The position numbers and the translations under genes were made by a program. From Diplonema papillatum (taxonomy: Eukaryota > Euglenozoa > Diplonemea > Diplonemida > Diplonemidae), in NCBI GenBank assembly GCA_030068145.1, contig JAPJBO010000444.1:1-64000 (forward strand): a DNA stretch of 64,000 nucleotides. The letters are read 5' to 3'. Under the pieces are notes generated by a model. That model made no database searches. It saw only the letters and a list, made by a program, of their open reading frames with translations, and had not been told where the DNA came from. Positions 53,840 to 64,000 of the stretch are shown here, piece after piece. Numbering within the stretch: position 1 is the stretch's first letter; each line of letters begins with the position of its first letter.

Positions 53840-56800
53840 ATGAACGTACCCCAAAGTCCCGAAGTCGCTGTCGAGATCGGCAAGTTTGAGCATCGTCGCC
53901 TGAGCGATGTGCCGCCGGCGAAGGCATACCAGTCAGACCACCAACATGCCCATGAGCCACTTCGAATATCGTGGAGCGACTTGTCTTTCGGGGTCAAGAA
54001 GGGGCGCAACAAGGGCACCCGCCGCCTCCTGCACAATGTAGGAGGATCGGTTGCTCCGGGTGAGCTTGCCGCAATTATGGGACCTTCGGGTGCTGGGAAG
54101 TCGACACTGCTGAACGTGCTTGCGGGGCGCGCCCCTTACGGTGAACTGTCGGGGACTATTCGCATAAATGGAGAAGACCCCTCCGTTTACAGAAGAAAAC
54201 TAGCGTACGTGATGCAGGAAGATGCTCTTTACCCGACGCAGACCCCACGTGAGATGCTCAACTTCACCGCTGCGCTTCGTCTGGCTCATCTCTCAGCGTC
54301 TGAACGAGATGATCTCGTCGAATCTCTCATTGCGACACTTGGCCTCACGAAGTGTGCTGATACCATGATCGGATCCCTGATGATCAAAGGGTTGTCTGGG
54401 GGAGAGAAGAAGCGAACAGCTGTTGCTGTCGAGCTCATCTCCTCGCCTTCTCTCATCTTCCTAGACGAGCCTACCAGCGGACTTGACTCTCACAGTGCTT
54501 ACGAAGTGATAAAACACATGAAGGCCCTAGCTGCGGCAGGCAGCACCATCATCTGCACGATTCATCAGCCGAGCAGCGAGGTTTTTGACCTCTTCACAAA
54601 GGTCTGTGCTTTGACAAGTGCTGCACTGCCAGCGCGAATCCGAGACGTTGCAGATGCAACTCACAGCATTGGCGCTAAGTTTAGCGCTTTTGGTTTACAT
54701 AAGCGCCAAATGCTCGACAATGCTGCCCAACAAAGAACAGAAGGGATGCCAAGTGCAGCAACTAACTGTTCGTTAACCACGTGTTGAACGGACGTGAGGT
54801 CATGCGGGTCTACCCCTACACGACTAGTCACACAAACACAGAACATATAGAGGTAAGGGGCAAATACAATATAAAGACAAATCTGTTTCGTTCTTCTTAC
54901 AACCATCGTGTGTTGTTTTCTCACTCAGGACTTTGACCTGTTCCCTTCCATTCGGAGTCGAAGCAGCTACGCCGAGTATTTTTTGACGATCTGCAGGGGA
55001 AGAGCCCAGTAAAATACTTAGGTAACAAAGGTATCCCATCTGCCTTCATGCGCGCGTTTCATGAAGCATGGGCGACAGAGGACACGCCTCGAATGTCTAC
55101 AGGTCATGCTTCTACGAGAAGGAGCCGTCGTCTATGACGGTCCAATTGATGGGGTCGTTCCACACTTCGCTAACGCTGGGTATCAGTGCAAAGCGAACTA
55201 CAACCCGGCGGATTTTGCAATGCAAAAGCTTCAGGTGTGCTCTGCTGCTTTTTTTTTTTTTTGTATAGGCACCTGCTTTGTAGGAAAAACTTGAGGAGGC
55301 TGCCAGCTGCGAAAGATCACAGGAGGTAAATGTGCTGTAGCCCACACGAAACAGAGGTAAATCTAGGTTCAGTGGCGGGCGTAAGCGTTCAACAAAAAAG
55401 ACACACTTTGTAGTTGTATTGTTTCCCGTTTTCACATTTCTCCCCCTCTAGCCTCCTTCGAAGTAAGCACAAGACAGCCCCTCAAGTATTTTTGTGTTAA
55501 CGATGCAGGTGTTGGCACTAGAAATGAGCAGTTGGCAGTGTGCTACATGAAATTTACCAAAGCAGGTGAGTTCCGCTAGTGCGCACAAACGAAAGAAAGC
55601 GCCATACTAATACTATTGCCAAAAGGAGGAGAGCCCGCGAAACAACGTGCCAACACACGCCTGCCAGGCGGTCTCGTCCGCCAGTCAGAACGCCCCCGGC
55701 TGCGCCACCATCGGTGCAACAATCATCTTTGACAGGGCCACGGCTCGCTCCGCGCCCACGGCGCAACGACTTGCGCCCGCCGTAGTAGTACGGGATAGTA
55801 GTGGGGCGACCGGATACTCCTCGGAGAGATGGTCCCTGCACTCTAACTCGTCTCTCTCTACTAATTTGTTCTGGCCAACGCCTACATTTCAGGCATCATT
55901 TCTTCAGAGTGATGACGTACCGAACGCATTTAAACCGATAGGCAGTTGCTGCCACCACTCTCCAAATCAACCATACAGACACTGACAGACGAAGAGTTGC
56001 AACCGCTAATTCAAGCCGTGCCGGAAAAGTTCGACTTGGGGCTGGAGCAATTCGAGGAACCTGCAGAAAAAGACTTTCCTCAGCGTTCCGCCTCGTTCTT
56101 CACGCAGTTGGTGCACCTGACAAAAAGGGAAGTCATGCAGTTTGTCCGTGATCGCCCAACGCTCGGTGCCAGGTACGGCATGGCAGTCATTCTGGCTGTA
56201 ATGACAGGTGTGTGATTTTGTGAAAGCTCGCTCACAGCAAACAGTTGCAGCCAAGGGTTGCACTACGACAAAAGCGCGGCAAAAGTGACGCTTCTGGAAT
56301 CACGTATCGAAAAGCTGGCATATTGTGGTACTCATTTGCATGCAAATTACTCCCCACTAAGGCATCACGGATGGTTTTGCGAGTCAACTTGTGAAGCTGA
56401 CTCGACACTGCAAGCCTATCTTTCTGGAGACAGAACAGAGCGGGACAGCGGGCGTAGTGGGGATCCTTGTTATCGTTAGAGTGGAATTCATAAGTTGTGA
56501 GCTGCCGCCGGTAGCAGTGGTAAGAAAGTGCTTTTCTTTGGAGACCTGCCAGCCCTTCCCGGTTCAGTGCAGTCGTTCAGTTGGCGTGTTTGTCTTCAAA
56601 ACAACGAATCCAAATACAGGTCTCTACTTCTTGAGAAATGGAAACCGCTGGGGAGATGACGGCCAGCTTGACGACATAACGAAGTCAATCAACAACCACT
56701 GGGGCGCCGTCGTGTTTTCAAGCATCAACGCCATGTTCTTGTCTGCTCAGCCGATGCTTCTTGCGTTTCCCGCGGAGCGACCGGTATTCATGCGAGAATA

Positions 56801-57344
56801 CACTTCTGGGGCTTACGGCACGCTGCCGTATTTCTTATGCAAGACCCTTATCGAGGCACCAGCGGCTTTGATACAAACCATGCTTCAACTCGTCATAGTT
56901 TACTTCATGGTCGACATGCAGGGCAATTTCGTGTTCATGACCCTCTCAAATACCCTTCTGGGACTTGTCACCTCTTCGGTCGCTTTGGTTCTGGGGGCTG
57001 CCACCACCCGACCGGAGACTGCTGTCAACGTGATGCCCGCTGTTTACGTGCCGCAGATCTTGTCCTCAGGCTATTTCGTCTCCACAGATGCCGTCCCGAT
57101 AGGTATTCGGTGGACTCAGTGGATATGCCCGCTGAAGTACGGCATTGCCCTGTCGACTGTCAGCGAGTTCAGCCGCGAATACGTCCCCGACGACCGTGAA
57201 GCTCAAACCGTGTTCCTTTTGGCAAGCACGGACATTGTGCTCGAAGACTGGTGGATCTATGTGGTCATCATGCTGGGCATCTTCCTTTTCTTCCGCGTTG
57301 TGTCAGCGCTGATCCTCGCACGCAGGGCCAAGAATTTCTCGTGA
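53840..57344 (+). CDS. ABCG-type (White-Brown) ABC half-transporter, four exons
   Basis: Exons 53840-54601, 55103-55234, 55979-56207 and 56620-57344 join in frame to 615 residues, the usual ABCG half-transporter size. All introns are GT-AG. The nucleotide-binding domain comes first: Walker A GPSGAGKST, signature LSGGEKKR, Walker B LIFLDEPTSGLD, H-loop TIHQP. Exon 2 codes for the linker (VMLLREGAVVYDGPIDG). A six-helix membrane domain follows, starting around LVHLTKREVMQFVRDRPTLG, with ERPVFMREYTSGAYGTLPYF as the conserved connecting segment, and ends ILARRAKNFS. Members dimerise and export lipids, sterols or drugs; the substrate here is not predictable. All three introns carry dispersed repeats. 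Confidence 0.93.
54690..54990 (+). repeat. Dispersed repeat in ABCG intron 1
   Basis: Matches 3570-3690 (GTTGAACGGACGTGAGGTCA, GCGGGTCTACCCCTACACGA) and, inverted, 39945-40090. The end CCCTTCCATTCGGAGTCGAA matches 4305-4330. Confidence 0.7.
55247..55490 (+). repeat. Dispersed repeat family R2, copy 4 (ABCG intron 2)
   Basis: A T-run then GCACCTGCTTTGTAGGAAAA through CCTCTAGCCTCCTTCGAAG. Nearly identical to copy 1, with a small insertion GTTTTCACATTTC near the end. Confidence 0.75.
55667..55860 (+). repeat. (TC)n-ended dispersed repeat, copy 4 (ABCG intron 2)
   Basis: CCGCCAGTCAGAACGCCCCC, then CTCGGAGAGATGGTCCCTGC and TCTCTCTC, as in copies 1 and 2. Confidence 0.65.
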
Positions 57345-57540
57345 GACTTTATTGCGTGTGCACTGCGCACGACCAGTGCATTGGGGTTCATTGTAATTTT
57401 TGAACCGGAATGTGATGGCGAGGCTGTGCCGCAGTACTACGGGAAGGAGCCACGGGCCGTCGTGCTATATTGACTGACTACCGTCCGATCTTTTCATCGC
57501 GTGCTCCCAGAAACCCAGAAACCCAGAATCACCTGCGTTG

Positions 57541-57990
57541 TACCGGGCAGCAGTCAGTTGTGAGACTGACAGGTGAGCAGTGTCACCTCCCCTAGCGTCT
57601 GATGCAGCTGTTGTATGGAATTGCCTACATTCATTGCGAAGGTTGCTGCTGCGGCCGCCAGGGTGGCAGCTGTGTCAGGTCAAGCGGGAACTGGGGCCCT
57701 GTGATGGCTGAGTGCACACCTAAGCAGAGCTGCATCCTCGTGCTGTAGCCATGTTGTGTACAAGGCGACAGGGGGGCCTGGTCAACCACCTCATCACTAT
57801 ATCACAAACCTTTCGCGACCGTGATTGGACAGTCGGGATTGCCTGCCGGGCGGGTCTCCATCAAGAGAAAAGTAAAGCAAGACCTGCCCCCTGCGCCTGC
57901 TGTCTCCGGCTGCTTCGGCAGACAACACATACTACTACTGTGCAGTCTATTGTCACAGATTGTTGCTGCATATCAAGTTCAAACTAATAC
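57541..57990 (+). repeat. Dispersed repeat, copy 2 (partner of 1500-1985)
   Basis: GCAGCAGTCAGTTGTGAGAC, GGTGAGCAGTGTCACCTCCC and GGCTGAGTGCACACCTAAGC match the minus strand of 1500-1985. The end (GTGCAGTCTATTGTCACAGA) also matches 27165-27220. Confidence 0.65.
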
Positions 57991-57994
57991 TGTA

Positions 57995-58170
57995 TAATCA
58001 CCTGCGTTGTAGGAAATACTTGAGGAGACTGCCACATGCAGCCCACACGAAACAGAGGTAAATCTGGGTTTAGTGCCGGGCGTATGCGTTCAACAAAAAA
58101 AGACCCACTTTGTAGTTGTATCGGGTTCTCCCCTCTAGCCTCCGTCGAAATAATCATTGGGCAGCCCTCG
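57995..58170 (+). repeat. Dispersed repeat family R2, copy 5 (5'-shortened)
   Basis: CACCTGCGTTGTAGGAAATAC, a deletion of the middle GGAGGTAAATG part, then GTAAATCTGGGTTTAGTGCC to CTCTAGCCTCCGTCGAAA. Confidence 0.65.
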
Positions 58171-59481
58171 AGTTTTTTGTGACAACCAATATTTCTGCTT
58201 CCCTGGAGGCAGTTACAGCTAAAAAGAACGTTGACAGCGGTTTAACCAGAACACATGAAGGTTACATCGCACAAACAAAATTAGACAATCCTTTTCTACA
58301 CACATTTTGCAAAAAAGACTTGATGCCAGCGTCAATCATGCATGAGAGGCAGTGTTTTGTCCAAGCATTAATTCCCCTCCCTCACGGGTTCTGCCTCCTT
58401 TGCTTTGCGGCGATTTCTTTTTTAAAGGAGTTTCTCTTGCGGCGGCACTGCCCCACACCCCGGGAGTTTACTTGCGGCCATAGCGTCCAGTGCCGTCCGG
58501 GTGCCGAGCGCCAGAAAGAGAACATTCCCTCTTGGGACGTATCACGGAAGGGATTTAAGATGAGCCGGAAAAAGTCTGCGCAGCAGGGAAGTCCCCGTTG
58601 TTCAAAAGAGGTTTCCGGTTCGTTTATTGCAGGGGTCAGGAGTACTCAGGATTACTCCGAACACGGTACTACTCCAAGCTTGGCACATGATGATCGACTC
58701 ATTGACTGATCTCGTTTTCAACTAATTCCTGCCAGTGCAGTCAGGCTCGACCGCTTGACCAGCCACCGCGTTTTCCTTGTCTTTTTTGCGAGCGGCTTTT
58801 GAGGCCAAGTCTTTCTCATCGTAAACGTCTGCGTGCGCCCATGGTATGCCAGCACATGTAAGTGCAGGCGAGTGGGAGCGACTGGTAAGGGAGGAGCGAG
58901 TGCACCAGGTGGTGTACTTGTCCACTTTACCAACAAGTCCGGAGTGTTGGATGAACCCCACGTCACCATCACCTAACGGACCCACCTCGCACTACGCAAA
59001 GTCAGACGCATCAGCGATTGACAGAAAGGTAGGGCGAGGAACACCGCTCCACTTCGTCACGACGAGGTACACCCACTTTGCAAACAAGTCTCTCTACGCT
59101 GCAAACAAGTCTCTCTCAACAAGTCTCTCTTTCTCTCTCACGCTTTTCTTATCTTACACGCCTGTTCCGCAGCCATGTTTCTGTTCCGCACGCAGTCTGT
59201 TTCAGTACGTCATTGTTGTCGGCGTCACACTGTTGGCGTCAGTCAACGAAGCGTACTGGCGATCTGTACCAGGTACATGTACTCTCAATGCCTCATCAGC
59301 AACTCCGGTCTCACGAAAGTTGCTTTCCCCGTGCATAAGTGCAACCCTTTGGGTGGTCCTGAAAGGAGGTTTTGAGGGCTTGGATTGATCATTGTGCATG
59401 ATTGCTGTGCGGTGCAATCGCAGTGGCTTGCCACGGCCACCCTCGAAAGCCAGCGGCTACGGGTCGTAGGAAAGATCTTGT
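58171..59481. other. No recognisable gene; repeats and CT-rich tracts
   Basis: A frame 58116-58709 is open on the plus strand but overlaps R2 and a second repeat (58305-58375, equal to 44040-44130), so it is probably not a gene. 59078-59140 repeats AACAAGTCTCTC three times. A frame 58846-59388 has no recognised domain. Confidence 0.35.
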
Positions 59482-60411
59482 TCAAGCGAATCGATACGCT
59501 GCTGATTCGGGCAGATTGTCCGAGAACGAAAGGACGAAAGACGACAACGTCTGCCGCACATCTTGAGCACCGTCTTGTCTCTGAAGGAAGCCGAGCAAGC
59601 TGCGATTCGCATGTATCGCGGGTCCGCCTGGACGCAGCTTGCTGCGTCCAGGCGGACGCAGCAAGCTGCGTCCAGGCGGCTTGCTGCGGAGCGCCCGTCC
59701 TTTGACGGGGTGCAGCACGGTGTAGACTACTCTAGACTCCCCCGCCGCGTCCTCCTCTGCTGAAGGCCTCCGGACCCTCCTCGGGCGACGAAGACGATCG
59801 GACCGCATCAGCTGATGCCTTCGACGAGGTGGCCTCGAGCAGCGAAAGCGCTCCCCGCGCCTTGGAGGCTCTTCACCCTCTCCAGTCTCGCCGTCGGCAG
59901 CGGCGAGGGCAGCTTCAGAGTCTCGCAACACCGCGAGCATCGCTCCTAGCCGCTGACCCCGTTCGGCCACCGATACGGGGGCCAGCGGGGCGCTCATCCA
60001 TGTGAGCAGCTCGAAGTCCAGAGCGAGCTCGATGTTGGAGACCCCTTCAAAGGTGGTCCACCGCAGCGCTGCCAACCAGCCCTTCAGAGCGCGCATCATC
60101 GGGGCGCCAAATTCCATTTCCGCGGCGCATCCGGGAGGTCGTTGTACCCTCACGCAGTGCTGCGGAGCGCACCACCTGCCAGACGACGCCGACGACGAGA
60201 ACGAGGCACCTGCGCCTCCGGCGGGACCGCAACCGGCACCGGCAGCGCCCCGACGCGGGCTCCGACGCAAACGCGGGGAGACGAGCGAGGAATCCTCCGG
60301 CTCCGGCCTGGGAGACTCACCAACGATCGATCGCGCGGCGCCGCTGCGGCGGCGTGCTGCGGGGGACCCTTCCGTCCCACGCACCCCCCCAGCGCCGCAC
60401 TCAACTGCCAA
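59482..60411 (-). CDS. LINE-like open frame, minus strand (3' part)
   Basis: A 309-residue minus-strand frame with a Gly/Ala/Arg-rich start and a better-folded core, WLAALRWTTFEGVSNIELAL followed by FELLTWMSAPLAPVSVAERG, then Arg-rich sequence. A 'TW(V/N)ELxLDFEL' motif followed by a Pro-rich stretch is familiar to me from C-terminal parts of non-LTR retrotransposon polyproteins of algae and dinoflagellates; this is from memory and not verified. An imperfect duplication of about 230 bp (60240-60350 and 60480-60600) covers the upstream part. No reverse transcriptase core is visible, so if it is a LINE it is 5'-truncated. Confidence 0.35.
   Translation of the reverse strand: MAVECGAGGVRGTEGSPAARRRSGAARSIVGESPRPEPEDSSLVSPRLRRSPRRGAAGAGCGPAGGAGASFSSSASSGRWCAPQHCVRVQRPPGCAAEMEFGAPMMRALKGWLAALRWTTFEGVSNIELALDFELLTWMSAPLAPVSVAERGQRLGAMLAVLRDSEAALAAADGETGEGEEPPRRGERFRCSRPPRRRHQLMRSDRLRRPRRVRRPSAEEDAAGESRVVYTVLHPVKGRALRSKPPGRSLLRPPGRSKLRPGGPAIHANRSLLGFLQRQDGAQDVRQTLSSFVLSFSDNLPESAAYRFA
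59622..59690. repeat. Perfect palindrome plus overlapping hairpin
   Basis: GTCCGCCTGGACGCAGC (59622-59638) and its exact inverse (59641-59657) are separated by TT. The following GCAGCAAGC/GCTTGCTGC pair forms a second stem sharing sequence with the first. It lies within the minus-strand LINE-like frame. Confidence 0.85.
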
Positions 60412-60629
60412 CGCCGCAACTCCGGGCCACCCCCGCCCGACGAACGCCGCTCAATGCGCAGCCCCCAGCTGCGTCCATCCGACGCGCGAACCGACGCAAA
60501 CGCGAAGAAACGAGCGAAGGGTCATCCAACGATGGCTCCGGCCGGGAGGCCACAACGACACCCACTCGTAGGACGCCTCCGCGGCGGCGCAACAGACGAG
60601 TTCCATCTGCTGCGACGTAGACACTGAGT

Positions 60630-62851
60630 GTGCATAGTGCGTTGCTCAGGGTAGTCGAAGGCCTGGCAATCACACTAATGCATCAAATTCACGTATCGCG
60701 GGAGCGGCGTACGGTCGTGAGTAGTGCGAATTGTGCGAGACGAAGTGCCCAGGAAACACGTGGACGGTGCAACCTGCACTCCCGACACAGTGCGGTGGGG
60801 CAGCGGAACAAGAGATCCTACGATACCCTGCTGTATCTCGTGGATAAGGTTCAGAACTTGATCAGGAAGATCACCAATGAAGGGCGCGTCGTCGCTAGGT
60901 AGCGCTGCTTGGGAGCTGTCTCATAAACAACACCGCAGCATCCAAGAAGAGAGCCCGCAGCAAGCTTCCTTCACACAAGACGGTATCCTTCGCCCCCTTC
61001 TGGGCTACATCGACGCCGTGCCAAGAAACGACTTTCGTCAGGTACGGAGACGACTGCATCATCCAGGGCCTGCGGACATGTCCAACGGGATAGTCAAAGT
61101 CAGTTCTCTGCATCCAGATCGGAATGTTCATACATTCCCTTTTACGTCCGAGCAAGCTCGTCAGTGGCAATTGTGCGGCGGAGAACTGTGGAGACCAGAA
61201 ACACCCCCGGAGAGTTCCAACAGTCCAAATCAACCCTCTCCGTCTCATTTCAGGACCCCCAACTTCTCTCATTCTCGTCTCGGGAAAACAATGCTGTTCT
61301 CTACAGTGGCTGCGTCCAGTGGCAACATGAAGTGCAGAATGTCATGTGCCTAGTTGATTGTCCGCTCCACTGCCACAGATCAGGAGGGACGCGCCTTCCC
61401 CCAATTACAAGGGAGAGGGAGAACGCGCCCTGCTGCGTTCCCCTGTATGAACCCCGCCCGAACGAACCGTACCTTGGGATACCGAAGGAATAGTAAAAAA
61501 AGCAATATCAATATGGCGCATAGATACGTCAGCCCATTAAGCGTCCCGTTGCCACTGAGACGTCATCGGGAATTCGCCAAGGTTTGCAACATTTTGGAAA
61601 GTGGGTCCGATCACCCACTTCCTACGATGGGGGTTCAGTGGTTAAATTGACACACGCAAGCCACTGACTGAAGTACTGGCGGAGCATGAAGACGTGCGAT
61701 CCATGGCAATGCGGAAAGGTCCGCCGATGAGCTCTGGCTTCTAAACAGGTTGCGTCCATGCGTACGCATGCACCCACTCTTTACACTCTCCCTTTTCCAC
61801 TTACAAACTACAAAGCAGTAGCTCTTCTCCACAACTACACTCAATCGTCCTTTCCCAAGGAAGCGCCAACAAGCCAACAAGTCCGCAGCCCTTTCATCTT
61901 CCTTCATCCACACTTGCAAGTAATGTCGCCGCTGCCCTACCCTTTGCCTCTTGCTTGATTCCCGCACGCGTGGAGTACCAAACCTATTCACCGCAGAGCT
62001 ACAATGCATGCGCGTTCTTGCGCAGTCTGTCGAAGCGCCAAGCGGTCTCATCAATTGGTCAGCCGAAGCGGATTGTCCACAACGAGTCATGCCCCCGAAG
62101 CAGACAAAGCTTCGTCAAAAAGTGCCACACCGTTTGAAGCAAAACATCAGAAGAAGCAATCTGAAAGCATTGTTGGAGTGCGTCAAAAGAGTGCTGTTCC
62201 ACCGATCGACGGTTGGAGTTTGACTGGAAACAGTGTCCGGATGCTGCGGCAGCACATGTCAAAAACCGCGACATCATGAGAAGGACTTGGCTCGGCATGG
62301 GGCCGAACAAAAAAGAAAAACTGTGCAGAAGTCAAAAAATGGATAGTCCCCTGGCCGCGCGCACTTTTTCGAGAAAACGATGCACGCGCGTCTGCACCGA
62401 CCATATTTCCGAGAGTGATAGGTCGGTAGCTTGCGCTAGAAAGCTCCTCGACGGCTTCGAATGCCGTGGGGTGAGTGACAAGCGTGCTTCGGGTAGTCGA
62501 GCATTGAGCATCCGGAGGCCCAGCCGGCAGAGTTTCGTGCTCTCTGGCTGCCTTGGATCTGTTGCTGGGCAAGAGGGTGAACCCGTGTGGTACTCTCTGC
62601 CCCTGCGGAGGACACCCCAGCTCAGCTTTGCTTGGAAATTCTTGTGTCGTCGCACGCCTTTCGCTCTCAGCTCGCATAATGTACCTTGTCCCAGGCTTCT
62701 CTCGTGGGGGGGGGGAGAAACAGCGAAACCCCGCAAACCCTTCGCGCATGACCTGCATAAAGAAAACATGACAGGGTAGCCTGCATCCAGCACCCAGAAG
62801 CGTCGGGCGTCCGTTTCTGCAGCGCCCAGCTTGCGAACCCCTTCGGGTTGA
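60630..62851. other. Spacer upstream of the SNM1-type gene; possible exon pieces
   Basis: 60640-60690 matches 30775-30810 (GTCGAAGGCCTG). Protein-like stretches occur at 60800-60890 (YDTLLYLVDKVQNLIRKITN) and at 61253-61380 after an acceptor TTTCAG (SRENNAVLYSGCVQWQHEVQ). They are in different frames and belong to no family I know. Nothing supportable between 61500 and 62851. Confidence 0.3.
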
Positions 62852-64000
62852 ATGCCTCGCATTCCTTTGACGCCGATCGCCGTGGATGACTTCAGCTACG
62901 CACCGGGCGTCACCATCTTCCTCCTCACGCACTTGCACACGGACCACCTGAAGGGTCTGAGCCCAACATGGGACAGAGGCACCATTTATTGCTCGGAGCT
63001 CACGCTCGAGCTGCTGCAAAAGCGCATGCCGGGGCTGGACAGCAGCGTGCTCTCTCCCGTTCCCGACCACTCGTCGGTGCGCGTTCCGCTCGACTCCAGC
63101 GGGTACGAGTACATTGACATCATGTCACTGAGCGTGTCGCACTGCCTCGGCGCGGTGATGTTCCTCCTGAGGGGGTACTTCGGAACCGTGCTCTGCACCG
63201 GCGACTTCAGGTACTCGGCTTCGGTGCACTCGTTGAAGGGCGTCCCGGAATTGCAGCGGGACATGATCGACGACATATACTTGGACGACACCTTTTTGGA
63301 CCCGCGGCACGACTTCCCGCCGTGGGACGTCGCGCAGCGGCAGGTCCTCTCGTTCATCGAGGCGCACGAGGCGGCGCACGGCCGCCTCGACAAAATCCTG
63401 ATCAAGGTCGATTTGTGGGGGAAGGAGGAGCTGCTGGTGCAGCTCGCCAACGCGCTCGAAACCCTCGTGGTGGTCACGCCGGAGAGGATGGAGATGCTGC
63501 AGGTGGCGGTCGCGAAGGGATTGATCTCGAATGTCTTCACGACCAACCCGCACGAAGGCCGCATCGCGACGGTCGGATACCGGCCGAAAGACAGCAACCT
63601 GGTGTTCAAGTGCAAGACGACGGGCCTCCGCATCGTCGGGATCATCCCGTCCGGCTGGGTCGGAACCGACCCCGTTCTGTCGAAGAACGAGAGGGTCGTG
63701 AGGGTCGGGTACTCCGCGCACAGCTCGTATTCCGAGATCCTCGACTTCGTCGAGTGGCTCCGCCCGCGCTCCGTCGTCGGCATCAGCCGTGGCGACGGCA
63801 ACCGTGCCGTCGATGAGCACCTGGCGAGGTTCCTGCGGAACCATCCGGCACCGCCCGTCGGCATCGTCGACCGGCTTGAACGCGGGGCCCGCGTGCCGCA
63901 GCAGGTTCTCGGCGCGCTGCGCCGCTCGATCCGCGAAAAGACCGTCGCGAAAAAATCCGCCCCGCCGCCCCCTGGCGGCGCCCGCCGCCGCCGCGCCGGC
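62852..64000 (+). CDS. SNM1/DCLRE1-family metallo-beta-lactamase nuclease (5' part)
   Basis: ATG at 62852 directly follows an in-frame TGA, which fixes the start. The frame stays open for 383 codons to the window edge. Metal ligands of the metallo-beta-lactamase fold are present: THLHTDHLKG (His27, His29, Asp31, His32), SHCLGAVMFL (His97, for the usual NHCPGAVMF) and CTGDFRY (Asp118). IYLDDTFLDP matches the family YLDTTY block. Further on RVGYSAHSSYSEI (His290) is the beta-CASP/DRMBL 'PYSEHSSFSE' motif. The family (SNM1A, Apollo, Artemis, Pso2) makes 5' exonucleases or endonucleases for crosslink repair, telomere protection or end joining. Which branch this belongs to is not clear. The C-terminal part begins Pro/Arg-rich. 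Strongly GC-rich, no intron so far. Confidence 0.92.
   Translation, partial: MPRIPLTPIAVDDFSYAPGVTIFLLTHLHTDHLKGLSPTWDRGTIYCSELTLELLQKRMPGLDSSVLSPVPDHSSVRVPLDSSGYEYIDIMSLSVSHCLGAVMFLLRGYFGTVLCTGDFRYSASVHSLKGVPELQRDMIDDIYLDDTFLDPRHDFPPWDVAQRQVLSFIEAHEAAHGRLDKILIKVDLWGKEELLVQLANALETLVVVTPERMEMLQVAVAKGLISNVFTTNPHEGRIATVGYRPKDSNLVFKCKTTGLRIVGIIPSGWVGTDPVLSKNERVVRVGYSAHSSYSEILDFVEWLRPRSVVGISRGDGNRAVDEHLARFLRNHPAPPVGIVDRLERGARVPQQVLGALRRSIREKTVAKKSAPPPPGGARRRRAG

Noticed and set aside
58116-58709. 197-codon plus-strand frame as a gene
   Set aside because: It runs through the R2 repeat and a second dispersed repeat and has no domain.
62183-63864. Minus-strand frames opposite the SNM1-type gene
   Set aside because: The plus frame carries all metal-binding motifs in order; the minus frames have none.

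Overview
This is a nuclear window from a repeat-rich unicellular eukaryote. Protein-coding genes are sparse, have GT-AG spliceosomal introns, and sit in a sea of transposable elements. The gene set (mitochondrial-type DEAD-box helicase, CCDC6-like coiled-coil protein, ABCG half-transporter, SNM1-type nuclease, bacterial-type ChaA Ca2+/H+ antiporter) is that of a protist. An embedded 18S rRNA fragment carries the 'GGTAACGGAGAATTAGGG' type of sequence common in SAR and haptophyte lineages. I cannot fix the species from sequence alone.

Layout. 1-5100: a small inverted-repeat element cut by the window edge, repeat-associated open frames on the minus strand, and a pogo-like DNA transposon (2488-3551). 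5113-8206 (perhaps to 8604): helicase in at least five exons. 8813-11148: a hAT-type element with an 8-bp target duplication, next to an intronless CCDC6-like gene (11321-12457). 12.6-19.5 kb: no gene I can name. 19553-21794: a TA-flanked element split by a Mutator-like element that has arrays of short repeats at its ends and a relic transposase. 22214-26104: a large disordered PDZ protein whose last frame runs into a MITE. 28753-31111: ChaA-like antiporter. 31150-35594: a second copy of that MITE, split by a 4.2-kb hAT-type element (exact 8-bp duplication). 35.6-44.3 kb: repeats, an 18S rRNA fragment and a few possible exons. 44328-48676: an unusual 4.3-kb unit with inverted ends full of short palindromes and reverse-transcriptase remains (a fossil). 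48.8-49.3 kb: tandem repeats. 49771-52263: an 830-residue Ala/Pro-rich repeat protein. 53840-57344: a complete four-exon ABCG half-transporter. 57.5-62.8 kb: repeats and a LINE-like minus-strand frame. 62852-64000: the 5' part of an SNM1/DCLRE1-family nuclease gene, running off the window.

All seven confident host genes lie on the plus strand. They do not form a pathway; they are independent housekeeping, transport and repair genes. The common theme of the window is transposon nesting: target-site duplications of 2 (TA), 8 and 9 bp can be read directly, and they give the relative order of insertion. Three unrelated elements share one architecture, inverted terminal arrays of short repeated or palindromic motifs.
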